Shown here in pieces: positions 35,998 through 44,510 of a stretch of 64,000 nt of DNA (positions within the stretch are counted from its first letter, which is position 1; every line of letters starts with the position of its first letter). The position numbers were made by a program, and so were the translations under genes. The notes beneath the pieces were generated by a model. That model searched no databases and was not told the DNA's origin. It saw nothing but the letters and a program-made list of their open reading frames with translations. The stretch spans positions 620,654 to 684,653 of the forward strand of contig NZ_RSCL01000001.1 of NCBI RefSeq assembly GCF_003991905.1, written 5' to 3'. Source of the stretch: Dulcicalothrix desertica PCC 7102 (GTDB taxonomy: Bacteria > Cyanobacteriota > Cyanobacteriia > Cyanobacteriales > Nostocaceae).

Positions 35998-36249
35998 ATG
36001 ATAAGCCCCTCTCAAGTTGAGGCAATGATTCAGGCAGCACTTCCTGATGCCCAAGTTAATGTTCAAAGTCAAGATGGCGAGCATTTTGATGTGACAGTTG
36101 TCTCATCGCAGTTTGCAAACAAGGGATTAGTACAGCAACACCAGTTAGTCTATCGTGCTGTACAGCAGGCTATGTCTAGTGAGGCAATACACGCCTTAGC
36201 ACTCAAAACATACACCCCTGAGTCTTGGCAAACAACCTCACAAAGCTAA
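35998..36249 (+). CDS. BolA-family protein
   Basis: An 83-residue BolA/IbaG protein with the fold's signature (EAMIQAALPDAQVNVQSQDG, HFDVTVVSSQF, LVQQHQLVYRAV). BolA partners bind monothiol glutaredoxins through a shared [2Fe-2S] cluster; the glutaredoxin gene follows by 23 bases, forming a typical two-gene operon. The conserved His (in QHQLVY) is present. Confidence 0.93.
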   Translation: MISPSQVEAMIQAALPDAQVNVQSQDGEHFDVTVVSSQFANKGLVQQHQLVYRAVQQAMSSEAIHALALKTYTPESWQTTSQS

Positions 36250-36272
36250 TTTAAACAAATTAAGGAAAAACC

Positions 36273-36596
36273 ATGACACCAGAATTACAACAGCGTATCG
36301 AAAACCTGATTAAGCAAAATAAAATCATGGTATTCATGAAAGGCAACAAGCTAATGCCTCAGTGCGGTTTCTCAAACAACGTAGTCCAAATACTCAATAC
36401 TCTTGGCGTCCCTTTTGAAACAATTGACGTTTTGAGTGATGCTGATATTCGTCAAGGTATAAAAGAATTCTCAGCTTGGCCTACAATCCCTCAAGTTTAC
36501 ATTAACGGAGAGTTCGTAGGTGGTTCCGATATCCTGATTGAACTTTACCAAAAAGGCGAATTACAGCAGATGGTGGAAGTTGCACTAGCTTCTTAA
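36273..36596 (+). CDS. grxD: Monothiol glutaredoxin (CGFS type)
   Basis: A 107-residue glutaredoxin with the CGFS active site in MPQCGFSNNVV. It also has the glutathione-binding WPTIPQVYINGEFVGGSDI. It carries or transfers [2Fe-2S] clusters, with the BolA protein upstream as partner. The length is normal, and AAGGAAAA precedes the ATG. Confidence 0.96.
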   Translation: MTPELQQRIENLIKQNKIMVFMKGNKLMPQCGFSNNVVQILNTLGVPFETIDVLSDADIRQGIKEFSAWPTIPQVYINGEFVGGSDILIELYQKGELQQMVEVALAS

Positions 36597-36621
36597 TTAT
36601 CTAGTTTGCTTTTAAACCACA

Positions 36622-36681
36622 AATAACCCCAGCCACTTAAGCTTGAATCTATAGATAGATTATTATCTGGCTGGGGTTATT
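36622..36681 (+). terminator. Likely terminator of bolA-grxD
   Basis: AATAACCCCAGCCA and TGGCTGGGGTTATT are a perfect 14-base inverted pair with a 32-base loop that contains a smaller AATCTATAGATAGATT stem. It starts 26 bases after the grxD stop. The A/T tail is short. Confidence 0.65.
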
Positions 36682-36823
36682 AAATTAAAACAAAATTAGG
36701 GATATTCCTAAAATTTCACACCGTTGCTACTATTGACAAAGGCAGATGATGTGCTACAATCATCTGCGTTGATGAACTATTGGTTAATGTCTCGGTCAAA
36801 AGCGCATTAACCCTTTGTTACAT

Positions 36824-37078
36824 CTAATAGTAATCGTGTTCTGGCTCAGGCTGCGTCATTGTCATTGCAAAATTAGATACATCATATAAGTAGCGAGTGG
36901 CTTCCTCCTCTAAGCGATGAATCAAGTAAGGTTCAATTGCATTACTGTGTCGCAATGAGGCTAGATAGCCATCCAAATACATCCGCATATCGTCCGTCCG
37001 ATAGCCGCGATTCCATAACTCGACGAAGGCATCGGTTATTCTTTGATAAAAGCGGATGGTCTGTGTGTCTTGGAGCAT
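36824..37078 (-). CDS. Small conserved cyanobacterial protein (DUF6761-like)
   Basis: An 84-residue soluble protein, MLQDTQTIRFYQRITDAFVE at its start and EPEHDYY at its end. The pattern (FVELWNRGYRTDDMRMYLDG, ASLRHSNAIEPYLIHRLEEE) matches a family I remember as nearly universal in cyanobacteria. No function is known. It stands alone. Confidence 0.8.
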   Translation of the reverse strand: MLQDTQTIRFYQRITDAFVELWNRGYRTDDMRMYLDGYLASLRHSNAIEPYLIHRLEEEATRYLYDVSNFAMTMTQPEPEHDYY

Positions 37079-37612
37079 AGCTGCTTTAGAAATCTGTTTG
37101 GAATGAGAATTGTAAAATATTCAAGCTAAAAAGTGAAGTACTGAAACCATTTTGACATCAATTCATAGCTAATATATCTCCCTCAGAGAACACTTACCAT
37201 AAGCTACAGTCTATTCCCATCCTATTCCAGAAGTATGGGAACAGGTATGAGTGCAAAGTTATTTTTATTATTATGCATGGAAAATCGTTTCTTGCATCGA
37301 TAATATTATGGAATAATTGTAACTTTTTTTCTGGGCAGTTAACGTGGTTAATATGTATTCAGCAGCTAAATGCGTAAGCTTTGGTGTTAAAAACAACGCT
37401 CGCTGCGCCATATTGAGTCATAATTGTCCAATTTCACCCACAAGAGCCGTTCCGGAGCCTGGTAGTGTCACAAAAATTTAACAATTGAGATAAATCGCTG
37501 TGTTAACAAGGGATTGATATAAAACTTAACGCTAATTTTAGGCAGTTATTATTGAATAATTTACAACTGAAGTAACAACGGTTACAAAACCTTTATACAA
37601 GGCTTTGATACC
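37079..37612. other. Intergenic, upstream of response regulator
   Basis: About 530 bases without a coding frame, AT-rich, with no clear palindrome. It should contain divergent promoters for the small protein and the response regulator. Exact sites were not identified. Confidence 0.45.
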
Positions 37613-37648
37613 TTGAAACTCTATAGACGCGCTAGGGGTCTTGCCACT

Positions 37649-38419
37649 GTGGGTTTGGTATGTATCGAAATTGTTGAGGGGAATCCGCACTTGAGGTCTT
37701 TGCTAGGCTGGCATTTGCAACAGCTTGACTATCGAGTGCATCAAGCTGCGAGTATTTATCAGGCTAGAGAAGTTTTTCTCAGTCACCAGCCAACGCTAAT
37801 TATTCTCGATGCTGATTTATCTGATGGTGATGGTATGGAATTTTGTCGCTGGCTAACTCGTCAGCAGCAACCGTTAATTCTAATGCTTTCTGCCCGTAGT
37901 GCTGAAGGTGATGTCGTCGCAGGTCTTAAAGCCGGCGCCGATGATTACTTATCCAAACCGTTTGGAATGCAAGAATTTCTTGCACGCACCGAAGCTTTGA
38001 TTCGTCGCAAGCGCACTCCTGTGGCGCCTGCATATTTAGACTACGGGTCACTGCAAATCGATTTAGTCCAGCGTCGAGTCCGGTTTCAGGGGGAATTCAT
38101 TGACTTAACACCCCAAGAGTTTAGCTTGCTGTATGTTCTAGCACAAGCTAGCGGTGTGCCACTAAGTCGCTCTGAATTACTACGTCGTGCATGGCCCGAT
38201 GCCATCGACAATCCCCGTACCATTGACACACACGTATTATCACTGAGGAAAAAAGTTGAACTCGACCCACGTCAGCCTAGTTTAATTCAAACAATCCGCA
38301 ACGTAGGGTATAGATTTAATATGGAATTATTGAATACGAGTTTGACGAATTCGCACTCCAAAGTAGCGAAAGAGCGCTCCTTGCCAGTCCAAGCATCAAC
38401 AGTAAGTGTACCCAGGTAA
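37649..38419 (+). CDS. OmpR/PhoB-type response regulator
   Basis: A 256-residue transcription regulator. The receiver domain (to about 120) has the phospho-Asp in LIILDADLSDGDG, the conserved Ser in LMLSARS and Lys in YLSKPFG. The C-terminal winged helix reads DLTPQEFSLLYVLAQA, RRAWPDAIDNPRTIDTHVLS and NVGYRF. The GTG start at 37649 (GLVCIEIVEGNPHL) fits the domain edge better than the upstream TTG at 37613. The family resembles the NblR-type regulators, but the identity is not certain. No cognate histidine kinase is adjacent. Confidence 0.93.
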   Translation: MGLVCIEIVEGNPHLRSLLGWHLQQLDYRVHQAASIYQAREVFLSHQPTLIILDADLSDGDGMEFCRWLTRQQQPLILMLSARSAEGDVVAGLKAGADDYLSKPFGMQEFLARTEALIRRKRTPVAPAYLDYGSLQIDLVQRRVRFQGEFIDLTPQEFSLLYVLAQASGVPLSRSELLRRAWPDAIDNPRTIDTHVLSLRKKVELDPRQPSLIQTIRNVGYRFNMELLNTSLTNSHSKVAKERSLPVQASTVSVPR

Positions 38420-38441
38420 TTAATTAAAATAAACTACTTTC

Positions 38442-39191
38442 TTAAATAAAATCATCTTCAGCTTCGGCTTGAATAATAGATGCTTTTAGTAGTTCCCAGT
38501 TTATATCGCAAGCACGTTGATTTGATATCAGGCGCCCTTGTGATAGATGAATAACGTTGTCACAACTCGAAGCAATATCGAGTTGATGATTAACGATTAA
38601 AACAGTTGTATCTACTAGCTTTTTAAACGTTTGTAATAATCTTTGTGTAGTACCAACATCAAGGTTAGAAGTTGGTTCATCGAGCAACAAAACTTTAGGT
38701 TGAATAACCAAAGCGCGTGCAATACAAACCAACTGCCTTTGACCGACAGAAAGTTGTACTTCAGTTCTTCCCAACCAATCATCAGGTATTTGTAACAATT
38801 CAACCCATTGACTAACACGTTGAGTAATTTCAGTTTTGGGTAAACCACGCAAAACTAAAGGGTAAGACAAAGCATCTTTTACCGTCATACCCAATAACCT
38901 AGACTCTTGAGGTACCAATACAACCTCAGAACGTAACTTTTGTACAGGTACTTGAGAATAATCTTGATTATCAAAATAAATTTTACCGCTAGTTGGTGTA
39001 CTCAAACGATTTAACAAACGTAGTAAAAATGTTTTACCTGCACCAGTTGCCCCAACAATTGCAACGCGGGCGCCTGTAGGTACCTCAAATGAAATATCCT
39101 TAAGAATAGAGTACCCAGCTAAACTCTCCTTACTATTAACATTAAGCCTTACATTCAAGCTAACCTGTTCAAGCCGAAAGATGGTGTGCAT
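38442..39191 (-). CDS. ABC transporter ATP-binding protein
   Basis: A 249-residue ATPase. Walker A is GATGAGKT, the signature LSVGQRQ, Walker B VLLLDEPTSNLD and the switch His in VNHQLD. The motif VGQRQ differs from the usual SGGQ. No permease or substrate-binding gene lies next to it, so the partner must be elsewhere. ATG 39191 (MHTIFRLEQ) is preferred to GTG 39206. The substrate is unknown. Confidence 0.9.
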   Translation of the reverse strand: MHTIFRLEQVSLNVRLNVNSKESLAGYSILKDISFEVPTGARVAIVGATGAGKTFLLRLLNRLSTPTSGKIYFDNQDYSQVPVQKLRSEVVLVPQESRLLGMTVKDALSYPLVLRGLPKTEITQRVSQWVELLQIPDDWLGRTEVQLSVGQRQLVCIARALVIQPKVLLLDEPTSNLDVGTTQRLLQTFKKLVDTTVLIVNHQLDIASSCDNVIHLSQGRLISNQRACDINWELLKASIIQAEAEDDFI

Positions 39192-39352
39192 TCTCGTAAT
39201 AAGCACTTTAGTGCTTACCCTAAAAACAAACTTTAATAGTAATTCTTTTTACCACAGAGCCACAGAGTACACAGAGAGACATTTCCTCATCGGCGCCTTA
39301 TTCCTTTCTCTCTGTGTCCTAATAGACTTTATGTACAGCCTATAAACCTATA

Positions 39353-39916
39353 CTACAAAGGTTGTCCCAAAGCAGTTGTAATTGTCCAAGCGTCTACTAA
39401 TAGAAGTAGTGTTGTAAATCCTAATAAAATAGCGTACATCCAAGGTTGTGCGAGTGGATACACGTTTTTTGTATCAATACCAGTTTTTTCTTGTACTAGT
39501 TTTACCAAACGCGCGAAACCAGCTACCCGCATTGGCAATAAATAAGCTTTATCTTCTTTACTAAGAAAATAATAAACCAAACCACCTTGACCAGTAGTAC
39601 GGGGTTTTAATGCTTTGACTTGTGACCACGGTAACGACCATCCTTTGCGGAAAAAGCGTGGCACCCAATTTGGGTATGTTACTTGAATTGATTCGTCGTC
39701 AACAATAACTCGTTCGCACAATACTGCATACAAACCTACTAAGCCAATACTGATTCCTACCCATAGTAATGCAGGAGGTGTTGGCGCCTTAGTAGCTTGT
39801 GCCAAAAAAGGTAAAGGAACCGTAAGTGCTACATACAAGGACAAAAGAGTAATTCTAATTAGAGGTGATAGTCGAAAAATCGTTGTTTGTACACTTGTGG
39901 AGTTAGTTGTCGTCAT
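39353..39916 (-). CDS. Membrane protein with PH-like domain, unknown function
   Basis: A 187-residue protein with two N-terminal spans (IRITLLSLYVALTVPLPFLA and LLWVGISIGLVGLYAVLC) and one C-terminal span (YAILLGFTTLLLLVDAW). The middle (VIVDDESIQVTYPNWVPRFF, SLPWSQVKALKPR) looks like a PH-type bPH domain facing the cytoplasm. It is probably a conserved cyanobacterial membrane protein. No specific function can be given. Confidence 0.75.
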   Translation of the reverse strand: MTTTNSTSVQTTIFRLSPLIRITLLSLYVALTVPLPFLAQATKAPTPPALLWVGISIGLVGLYAVLCERVIVDDESIQVTYPNWVPRFFRKGWSLPWSQVKALKPRTTGQGGLVYYFLSKEDKAYLLPMRVAGFARLVKLVQEKTGIDTKNVYPLAQPWMYAILLGFTTLLLLVDAWTITTALGQPL

Positions 39917-40082
39917 AATCAAAGTTGCTTCTAGGTCGCTGCTCTATATATATATCGTAACGACTTTGCTGTAACTGCCTATTGATTATGAGTTTTTTAT
40001 GGCTTCAGCAAAACTTTATTCGTAATTTTAATTACTTTTTTTTAATAGAAGCCGGGTTTCTTATATCAAATATATAAAATAT

Positions 40083-40412
40083 ATGTTTTCTAAATTAATA
40101 ATAGGCGCCTTAATATTGACATCAACATTACCAGCAAGTGCCTCCAAGGGGCCGGGAATGGGGCGTACTACAAGCTTTGCATCACGCATCCAAGGTTCAG
40201 CAACAGTATGTACTAACCGTGACACTGGTAGTTTGTTTCTACGTACTGGCCCCGGACAAAATTATGAGCAAATTCGAGAAATTCCCAATGGTGAAGAAGT
40301 TTCATTAAAGGGTGGGGAATATGCCCAAGATAGTAAATGGTGGTGGCATGTTTCCTATAAGGGTAAACTTGGATGGGCGCCTGCTAGTTTCTTGTGTGGT
40401 GACTCTCGTTAG
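40083..40412 (+). CDS. Exported SH3-domain protein
   Basis: A 109-residue protein with a signal peptide (LIIGALILTSTLPASAS). It then has one bacterial SH3 domain: CTNRDTGSLFLRTGPGQNYE, IPNGEEVSLKGG, WWWHVSYKGKLGWAP and the Cys at the end. Two Cys frame the domain and may form a disulfide. Such domains bind cell-wall peptides. The stop overlaps the next gene on the other strand by four bases. Confidence 0.85.
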   Translation: MFSKLIIGALILTSTLPASASKGPGMGRTTSFASRIQGSATVCTNRDTGSLFLRTGPGQNYEQIREIPNGEEVSLKGGEYAQDSKWWWHVSYKGKLGWAPASFLCGDSR

Positions 40413-40882
40413 GGTAAATATTTTTGTACTACATCCCAACCAGTCACAGAAACCCAGACAAAGCCAACAAATAAAATAAAATTGGTGCCTATATGTAAAG
40501 GTCTTGCCCAGTGATGCTTGGCGCCAATTTGAGTTGCACTAAAAGCAGAAATTAATACTAAAAACACTACTATTAGTCCAGCGACTAGGTGCGAAGAATG
40601 TCCAAGCGTTCCAAAGTGTCCTAGTGTGCCAACTATACCAATTGCTAAAAGTAATAGCACAAGCGCTACCATACAGGCGCCCATTACATAATGAAATAAA
40701 CGCATACCCCCTGCTTTATCAGTAAATATATTACTAAAAGCATTGCTAAATGGGGAGTTTTGTGCTGTGCGAGTGTAAAACATCCACGCACCCGATACTG
40801 CCAGAAAAAAATAAGCCAGTACGGATAACCCCATTGACCAAGCAGCGATTTTCCACAACCAAATAAACGAAGGCAAATTCAT
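40409..40882 (-). CDS. DUF4079-family membrane protein
   Basis: A 157-residue protein with four membrane spans. His-containing segments (RLFHYVMGACM, LGHSSHLVAG, AKHHWARPLHIGTNF) are as in the DUF4079 family of cyanobacteria, which is thought to be related to cytochrome b561-like proteins. Haem binding is inference. It converges with the SH3 gene. Confidence 0.85.
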   Translation of the reverse strand: MNLPSFIWLWKIAAWSMGLSVLAYFFLAVSGAWMFYTRTAQNSPFSNAFSNIFTDKAGGMRLFHYVMGACMVALVLLLLAIGIVGTLGHFGTLGHSSHLVAGLIVVFLVLISAFSATQIGAKHHWARPLHIGTNFILFVGFVWVSVTGWDVVQKYLP

Positions 40883-40953
40883 GTGTAAGGGCGGGTTAAC
40901 TAAAATGTTTCACTACTTACCAGGATATAACTGAACCCGTCGATACTAAATAA

Positions 40954-40982
40954 AATAGGGTTGCTTAAGGATAGCAACCCAT
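40954..40982 (-). terminator. Terminator of the DUF1830 gene
   Basis: On the minus strand, GGGTTGC and GCAACCC form a seven-base stem with a nine-base loop, followed by CTATTTTATTT. It lies about 35 bases after the DUF1830 stop. Confidence 0.7.
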
Positions 40983-41016
40983 CATTTTTGAAAATCATTT
41001 TTAAAACAACTTGATG

Positions 41017-41388
41017 CTAAACAAGCGCTTTTAAAGGTTTTGCTGTTTCTTCAGGTTTTGTTAAAATTGGTGGTACATTTGTTTTGTTATTGATAGTGCT
41101 ATCAACAGGTTGTGAGTCACTACCATCAACTGCGTCATCAAAAGAAAGACTATTACATGGGATGTTATCCGATAAAATAGCGCTTGCCATCATTCCCGTG
41201 TGAATTTCTAAGTGAGCTTCACGTGGTGCCTCAAAAACTAGTCTTTGTCCAGGAAAGACAACTCTTTCAAAGTACCAGTTCGGAACATCACTAATGCGTG
41301 CCACTTGCATTTTACTAGTGGCATTGACGTAGCAGCAGAGAATTTTTCCAGGCTGCTCAGGTGGTAAGGAGTCTAATATTTGAGCCAT
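41017..41388 (-). CDS. DUF1830-family protein
   Basis: A 123-residue cyanobacterial protein. ILCCYVNATSKMQVARISDV and WYFERVVFPGQRLVFEAPRE match DUF1830, a small soluble family of unknown role. The family core fills residues 10-75; the acidic tail (SFDDAVDGSDSQPVDST) is extra and looks disordered. ATG 41388 (MAQILDSLPP) is preferred to the upstream start at 41415. Confidence 0.85.
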   Translation of the reverse strand: MAQILDSLPPEQPGKILCCYVNATSKMQVARISDVPNWYFERVVFPGQRLVFEAPREAHLEIHTGMMASAILSDNIPCNSLSFDDAVDGSDSQPVDSTINNKTNVPPILTKPEETAKPLKALV

Positions 41389-41888
41389 AATCGCGCTCGA
41401 TGCTTTACGCCACAATTTTACATTACACCTGTCAAGCTAACACTGGGTGATCCCCACATGCTGTAACTGTGAATACCAACTTAAATTTTCTACGACATAT
41501 CTACCTAAAGACATGCATTACACGTAAAGAACTGTCTTAAGTAGAAGTATATTTATGAAATTTTCGTAAAAATATATGCCTTTTCCGCAATTATACACTA
41601 TATGTTACAGATTTTTAAGCAATGTAAAAAGCACTTTCAATACATTGAATTTACCTATTTGAACCATTGAGTGTAGCAAGTATTGAGTCACGATTAGTTC
41701 TAATGTCTCTGGGTGTAGCAGTAAGCGCGACTGTACCTAACTTTTATTGGTTGATGTACGCAGCAATCGCGATTAATAATCGGCGCCGGGTCGATTAGTC
41801 AATTAAGATAGAAGTATGCGACATAAATCAAAATATATTTACACTTTTATATAAGATTACTCACTTTATCCTCATTACCCACGGCAAG
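41389..41888. other. Intergenic, upstream of radical SAM gene
   Basis: About 500 bases with one GGCGCC at 41783 but no gene, RNA or repeat that I recognise. It should contain two divergent promoters. Confidence 0.45.
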
Positions 41889-43481
41889 ATGGAAGTTAAA
41901 ACCCAGCAACATACATCCGAGCGAATACTTTACGTTCGCCTTCCTTGTAACCCCATCTTCCCCATTGGGGTTGTTTATCTATCAGACCACGTTCACAAGC
42001 AGTTTCCCAATATCGAACAGCGGATTTTTGACTTAGGTACTGTACCACCTTTGGATTACACCTCGGCGTTAGACCGCTGTATTGATGAATTTAAACCGAC
42101 TTTGCTCGTGTTTTCATGGCGGGATATTCAAATTTATGCTCCAGTCGGTGGACGTGGTGGCAACCCACTCCAAAACGCCTTTGAATTTTACTATGCTAAA
42201 AATCCGTTTATCAAATTACGCGGCGCCTTGGGTGGTTTACGAATTTTTATCGCTTACTACGTCGAGTTATGGCGTAACCTCGGACTCGTTAAGCGCGGGT
42301 TAAAGCTAGCACAGCGATATCATACCGAAGCCAGAGCTATGGTCGGTGGTGGCGCCGTTAGTGTATTCTATGAACAACTTAATAAAAGTCTACCAAATGG
42401 AACAATTGTTTCGGTTGGTGAAGGTGAAACACTACTTAGTAAATTATTAAGTGGTGGAGAGTTCCGCGACGAGAGATGTTACGTTGTTGGAGAACAGGCG
42501 CCTAGAAACCGTTTAATTCACGAACAACCAACTCCACTCGAAAAAACAGCTTGCAATTACGACTATATAGAAAGCATCTGGCCTGAGTTTAACTACTACT
42601 TGTCAGAGAAAGACTTTTATATTGGTGTTCAAACCAAACGCGGTTGTCCACATAACTGCTGTTATTGCGTGTACACCGTGGTTGAAGGTAAACAAGTACG
42701 TATCAACCCAGCAGACGAAGTAGTAGCGGAAATGCGTCAGCTATATAACAGAGGAGTTCGTAACTTCTGGTTTACCGATGCTCAATTTATTCCTGCACGT
42801 AGATTTATCGATGATGCAATTGAGTTACTACAGAAAATCGTTGACTCTGGAATGACCGATATTAATTGGGCAGCATACATTCGCGCGGATAATGTTACAC
42901 CTGAATTATCGGACTTGATGGTCAAGACTGGGATGAACTATTTTGAAATTGGTATAACTAGTGGTTCCCAAGAACTCGTGCGGAAAATGCGAATGGGTTA
43001 CAACCTACGTACAGTTCTACAAAACTGTCGCGACTTAAAAGCTGCTGGTTTCAATGACCTAGTATCAGTCAACTACTCATTCAACGTCATTGACGAACGT
43101 CCCGAAACAATTCGTCAAACCATTGCATATCATCGTGAACTCGAAAGAATATTTGGCGCCGATAAAGTCGAACCGGCTATATTCTTTATTGGTTTACAAC
43201 CTCATACCCACTTAGAAGAATATGCTTTCAAGGAAAATATTCTTCAACCAGGTTACGACCCCATGAGCTTAATGCCGTGGACAGCCAAGAAACTACTGTG
43301 GAACCCCGAACCGCTTGGTTCCTTCTTTGGTGAAGTTTGCTTACAAGCTTGGAACCGTAACCCCAACGACTTCGGACGCGAAGTTATGAAAATTCTAGAA
43401 GAACGCTTAGGATGTGCCCCTCTAGAAGAAGCATTATCGGCACCTATCGAGAACAAACAAAAACAACTAGTAGGCGTTTAA
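41889..43481 (+). CDS. B12-binding-type radical SAM protein, PSII high-light acclimation family
   Basis: A 530-residue radical SAM enzyme. The iron-sulfur motif is CPHNCCYC (CX3CX2C) after QTKRG, followed by the family barrel (WFTDAQFIPARRFIDDAIEL, IGITSGSQELVRKM). The N-terminal region (RLPCNPIFPIGVVYLSDHVH) replaces the usual cobalamin fold in part. I remember this subfamily as annotated for photosystem II high-light acclimation in cyanobacteria; the chemistry is unknown. The length is normal. It stands alone, followed by a GTAGAGACG repeat. Confidence 0.9.
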   Translation: MEVKTQQHTSERILYVRLPCNPIFPIGVVYLSDHVHKQFPNIEQRIFDLGTVPPLDYTSALDRCIDEFKPTLLVFSWRDIQIYAPVGGRGGNPLQNAFEFYYAKNPFIKLRGALGGLRIFIAYYVELWRNLGLVKRGLKLAQRYHTEARAMVGGGAVSVFYEQLNKSLPNGTIVSVGEGETLLSKLLSGGEFRDERCYVVGEQAPRNRLIHEQPTPLEKTACNYDYIESIWPEFNYYLSEKDFYIGVQTKRGCPHNCCYCVYTVVEGKQVRINPADEVVAEMRQLYNRGVRNFWFTDAQFIPARRFIDDAIELLQKIVDSGMTDINWAAYIRADNVTPELSDLMVKTGMNYFEIGITSGSQELVRKMRMGYNLRTVLQNCRDLKAAGFNDLVSVNYSFNVIDERPETIRQTIAYHRELERIFGADKVEPAIFFIGLQPHTHLEEYAFKENILQPGYDPMSLMPWTAKKLLWNPEPLGSFFGEVCLQAWNRNPNDFGREVMKILEERLGCAPLEEALSAPIENKQKQLVGV

Positions 43482-43488
43482 TCGTAAA

Positions 43489-43540
43489 TGTAGAGACGTG
43501 TAAACCGGAGGTTTTCCCGCAGGGATTTATCACGTCTCTA
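43489..43540. repeat. GTAGAGACG-type hairpin repeat
   Basis: TGTAGAGACG at the left and CACGTCTCTA at the right are complementary. The loop has TAAACCGGAGGTTTTCCC, identical to that of the copy at 6029-6082. It lies seven bases after the radical SAM gene and may end its transcript. Confidence 0.65.
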
Positions 43541-43562
43541 TTAATTATTTGCGTTTAAATTT

Positions 43563-43796
43563 GTAATACAAGGAGTTAAAAATATTCCACCACATAGGTT
43601 CGCTTTCTTAAAACTATCTGAAATTCTCAAGCTAAAAAAAGGTAGTATTAGGCAAGTTGAACTACCTGAAAATGCACCTAGTTAGGATGAATTGAGTGAT
43701 ACAACTTGGGAACAAATAGAAGATGGTGCAGAAGCCAATCTAGCAGGTTTTAGGACAATTCGTAAATTACTAAGTGATAAAATGTTTGATAGATGA
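43563..43796 (+). pseudogene. Small gene of unknown family with in-frame stop
   Basis: One frame reads HRFAFLKLSEILKLKKGSIR, then QVELPENAPS, stop, DELSDTTWEQIEDGAEANLA and GFRTIRKLLSDKMFDR. The TAG stop at the codon between PS and DEL is one base from TGG (Trp), which would restore the usual PSWDEL pattern. I recall this family as a small cyanobacterial protein found just before a partner gene. No start codon is evident. Function is unknown; a toxin-antitoxin role is only a guess. Confidence 0.55.
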
Positions 43797-43838
43797 ATAG
43801 TAATGGATTTATAAAGCTAACCAATTTTCGATTGGCAG

Positions 43839-44066
43839 TTGGAAAGATATAAAATACACTATGCATTAGCTCATCACCGGGAAGAAGCGATAATGGTAAT
43901 GGTGGCAATTCCAGGACAACGTTGGGAAATAGAGTTTTTTAATGATGGTTCTATCGAAGTAGAAAGGTTTATAAGTAGTAGTAATGGAATTGAGAGAGAA
44001 ACTATTTTGAATGAATTGTTTGCTGCCTATATTGATAATACAGAAATTTTAACTGTAATAAATTGA
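43839..44066 (+). CDS. Small protein of unknown function, partner of the preceding remnant
   Basis: A 75-residue protein. HYALAHHREEAIMVMVAIPG and WEIEFFNDGSIEVERFIS recall a conserved family in filamentous cyanobacteria. The start is TTG (LERYKIHYAL); the frame is open for six more codons upstream (IFDWQ), where relatives seem to start at MDWQLERY, so the native ATG may be lost. It follows the stop-containing remnant by 42 bases. The pair may be a two-gene unit, now decaying. Confidence 0.5.
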   Translation: MERYKIHYALAHHREEAIMVMVAIPGQRWEIEFFNDGSIEVERFISSSNGIERETILNELFAAYIDNTEILTVIN

Positions 44067-44510
44067 GTCGGAAATATCTTCTTTAGCGTGTTTCCTTAGT
44101 AAGTAGTCGATATACTCACTGACTTCTTTACCAAATAGTCTGGCATTTGGGTTATTTTCGCGATAGTTTTATTATGAATATTCATGTTTAGCTAGGCATT
44201 TAAGCTTGATATTATAATTGATTAGAGTATTGTATCTACTTTATAGATGTGGTACTTTATGTAATTAATTTTGCTGGGTAGGCTAGTATTAACTTCTTTT
44301 TTATCTTCTCTTTGTGCCCTTTGTGACGAGCGTGCTTTAAAAAATTATATCTACTGCACAGGCTAGAAGCCTGTGCTACAAGTCGTCAAAATTAATTGCA
44401 TCAAACGGCAACAGGCTAAGTATATATAAGATTGTTTGATTAGTAAAGAACGTTTATAGTTATCTATATACATCCCAGGCGCCCCCGTAAAGGTTATTTT
44501 TACTACCACC
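44067..44510. other. Intergenic region with minus-strand remnant
   Basis: On the minus strand, 44170 to about 44050 encodes YRENNPNARLFGKEVSEYID and YLLRKHAKEDISDS, which looks like a true protein tail but has no start and no identifiable family. Around 44300-44385, CTTTGTGCCCTTTGTGACGA and CACAGGCTAGAAGCCTGTGC are present, the second a small hairpin. It leads up to the DICT gene. Confidence 0.4.

Noticed and set aside
36622-36681. Riboswitch
   Set aside because: It is downstream of grxD and simply a perfect inverted repeat, so a terminator is the simpler reading.
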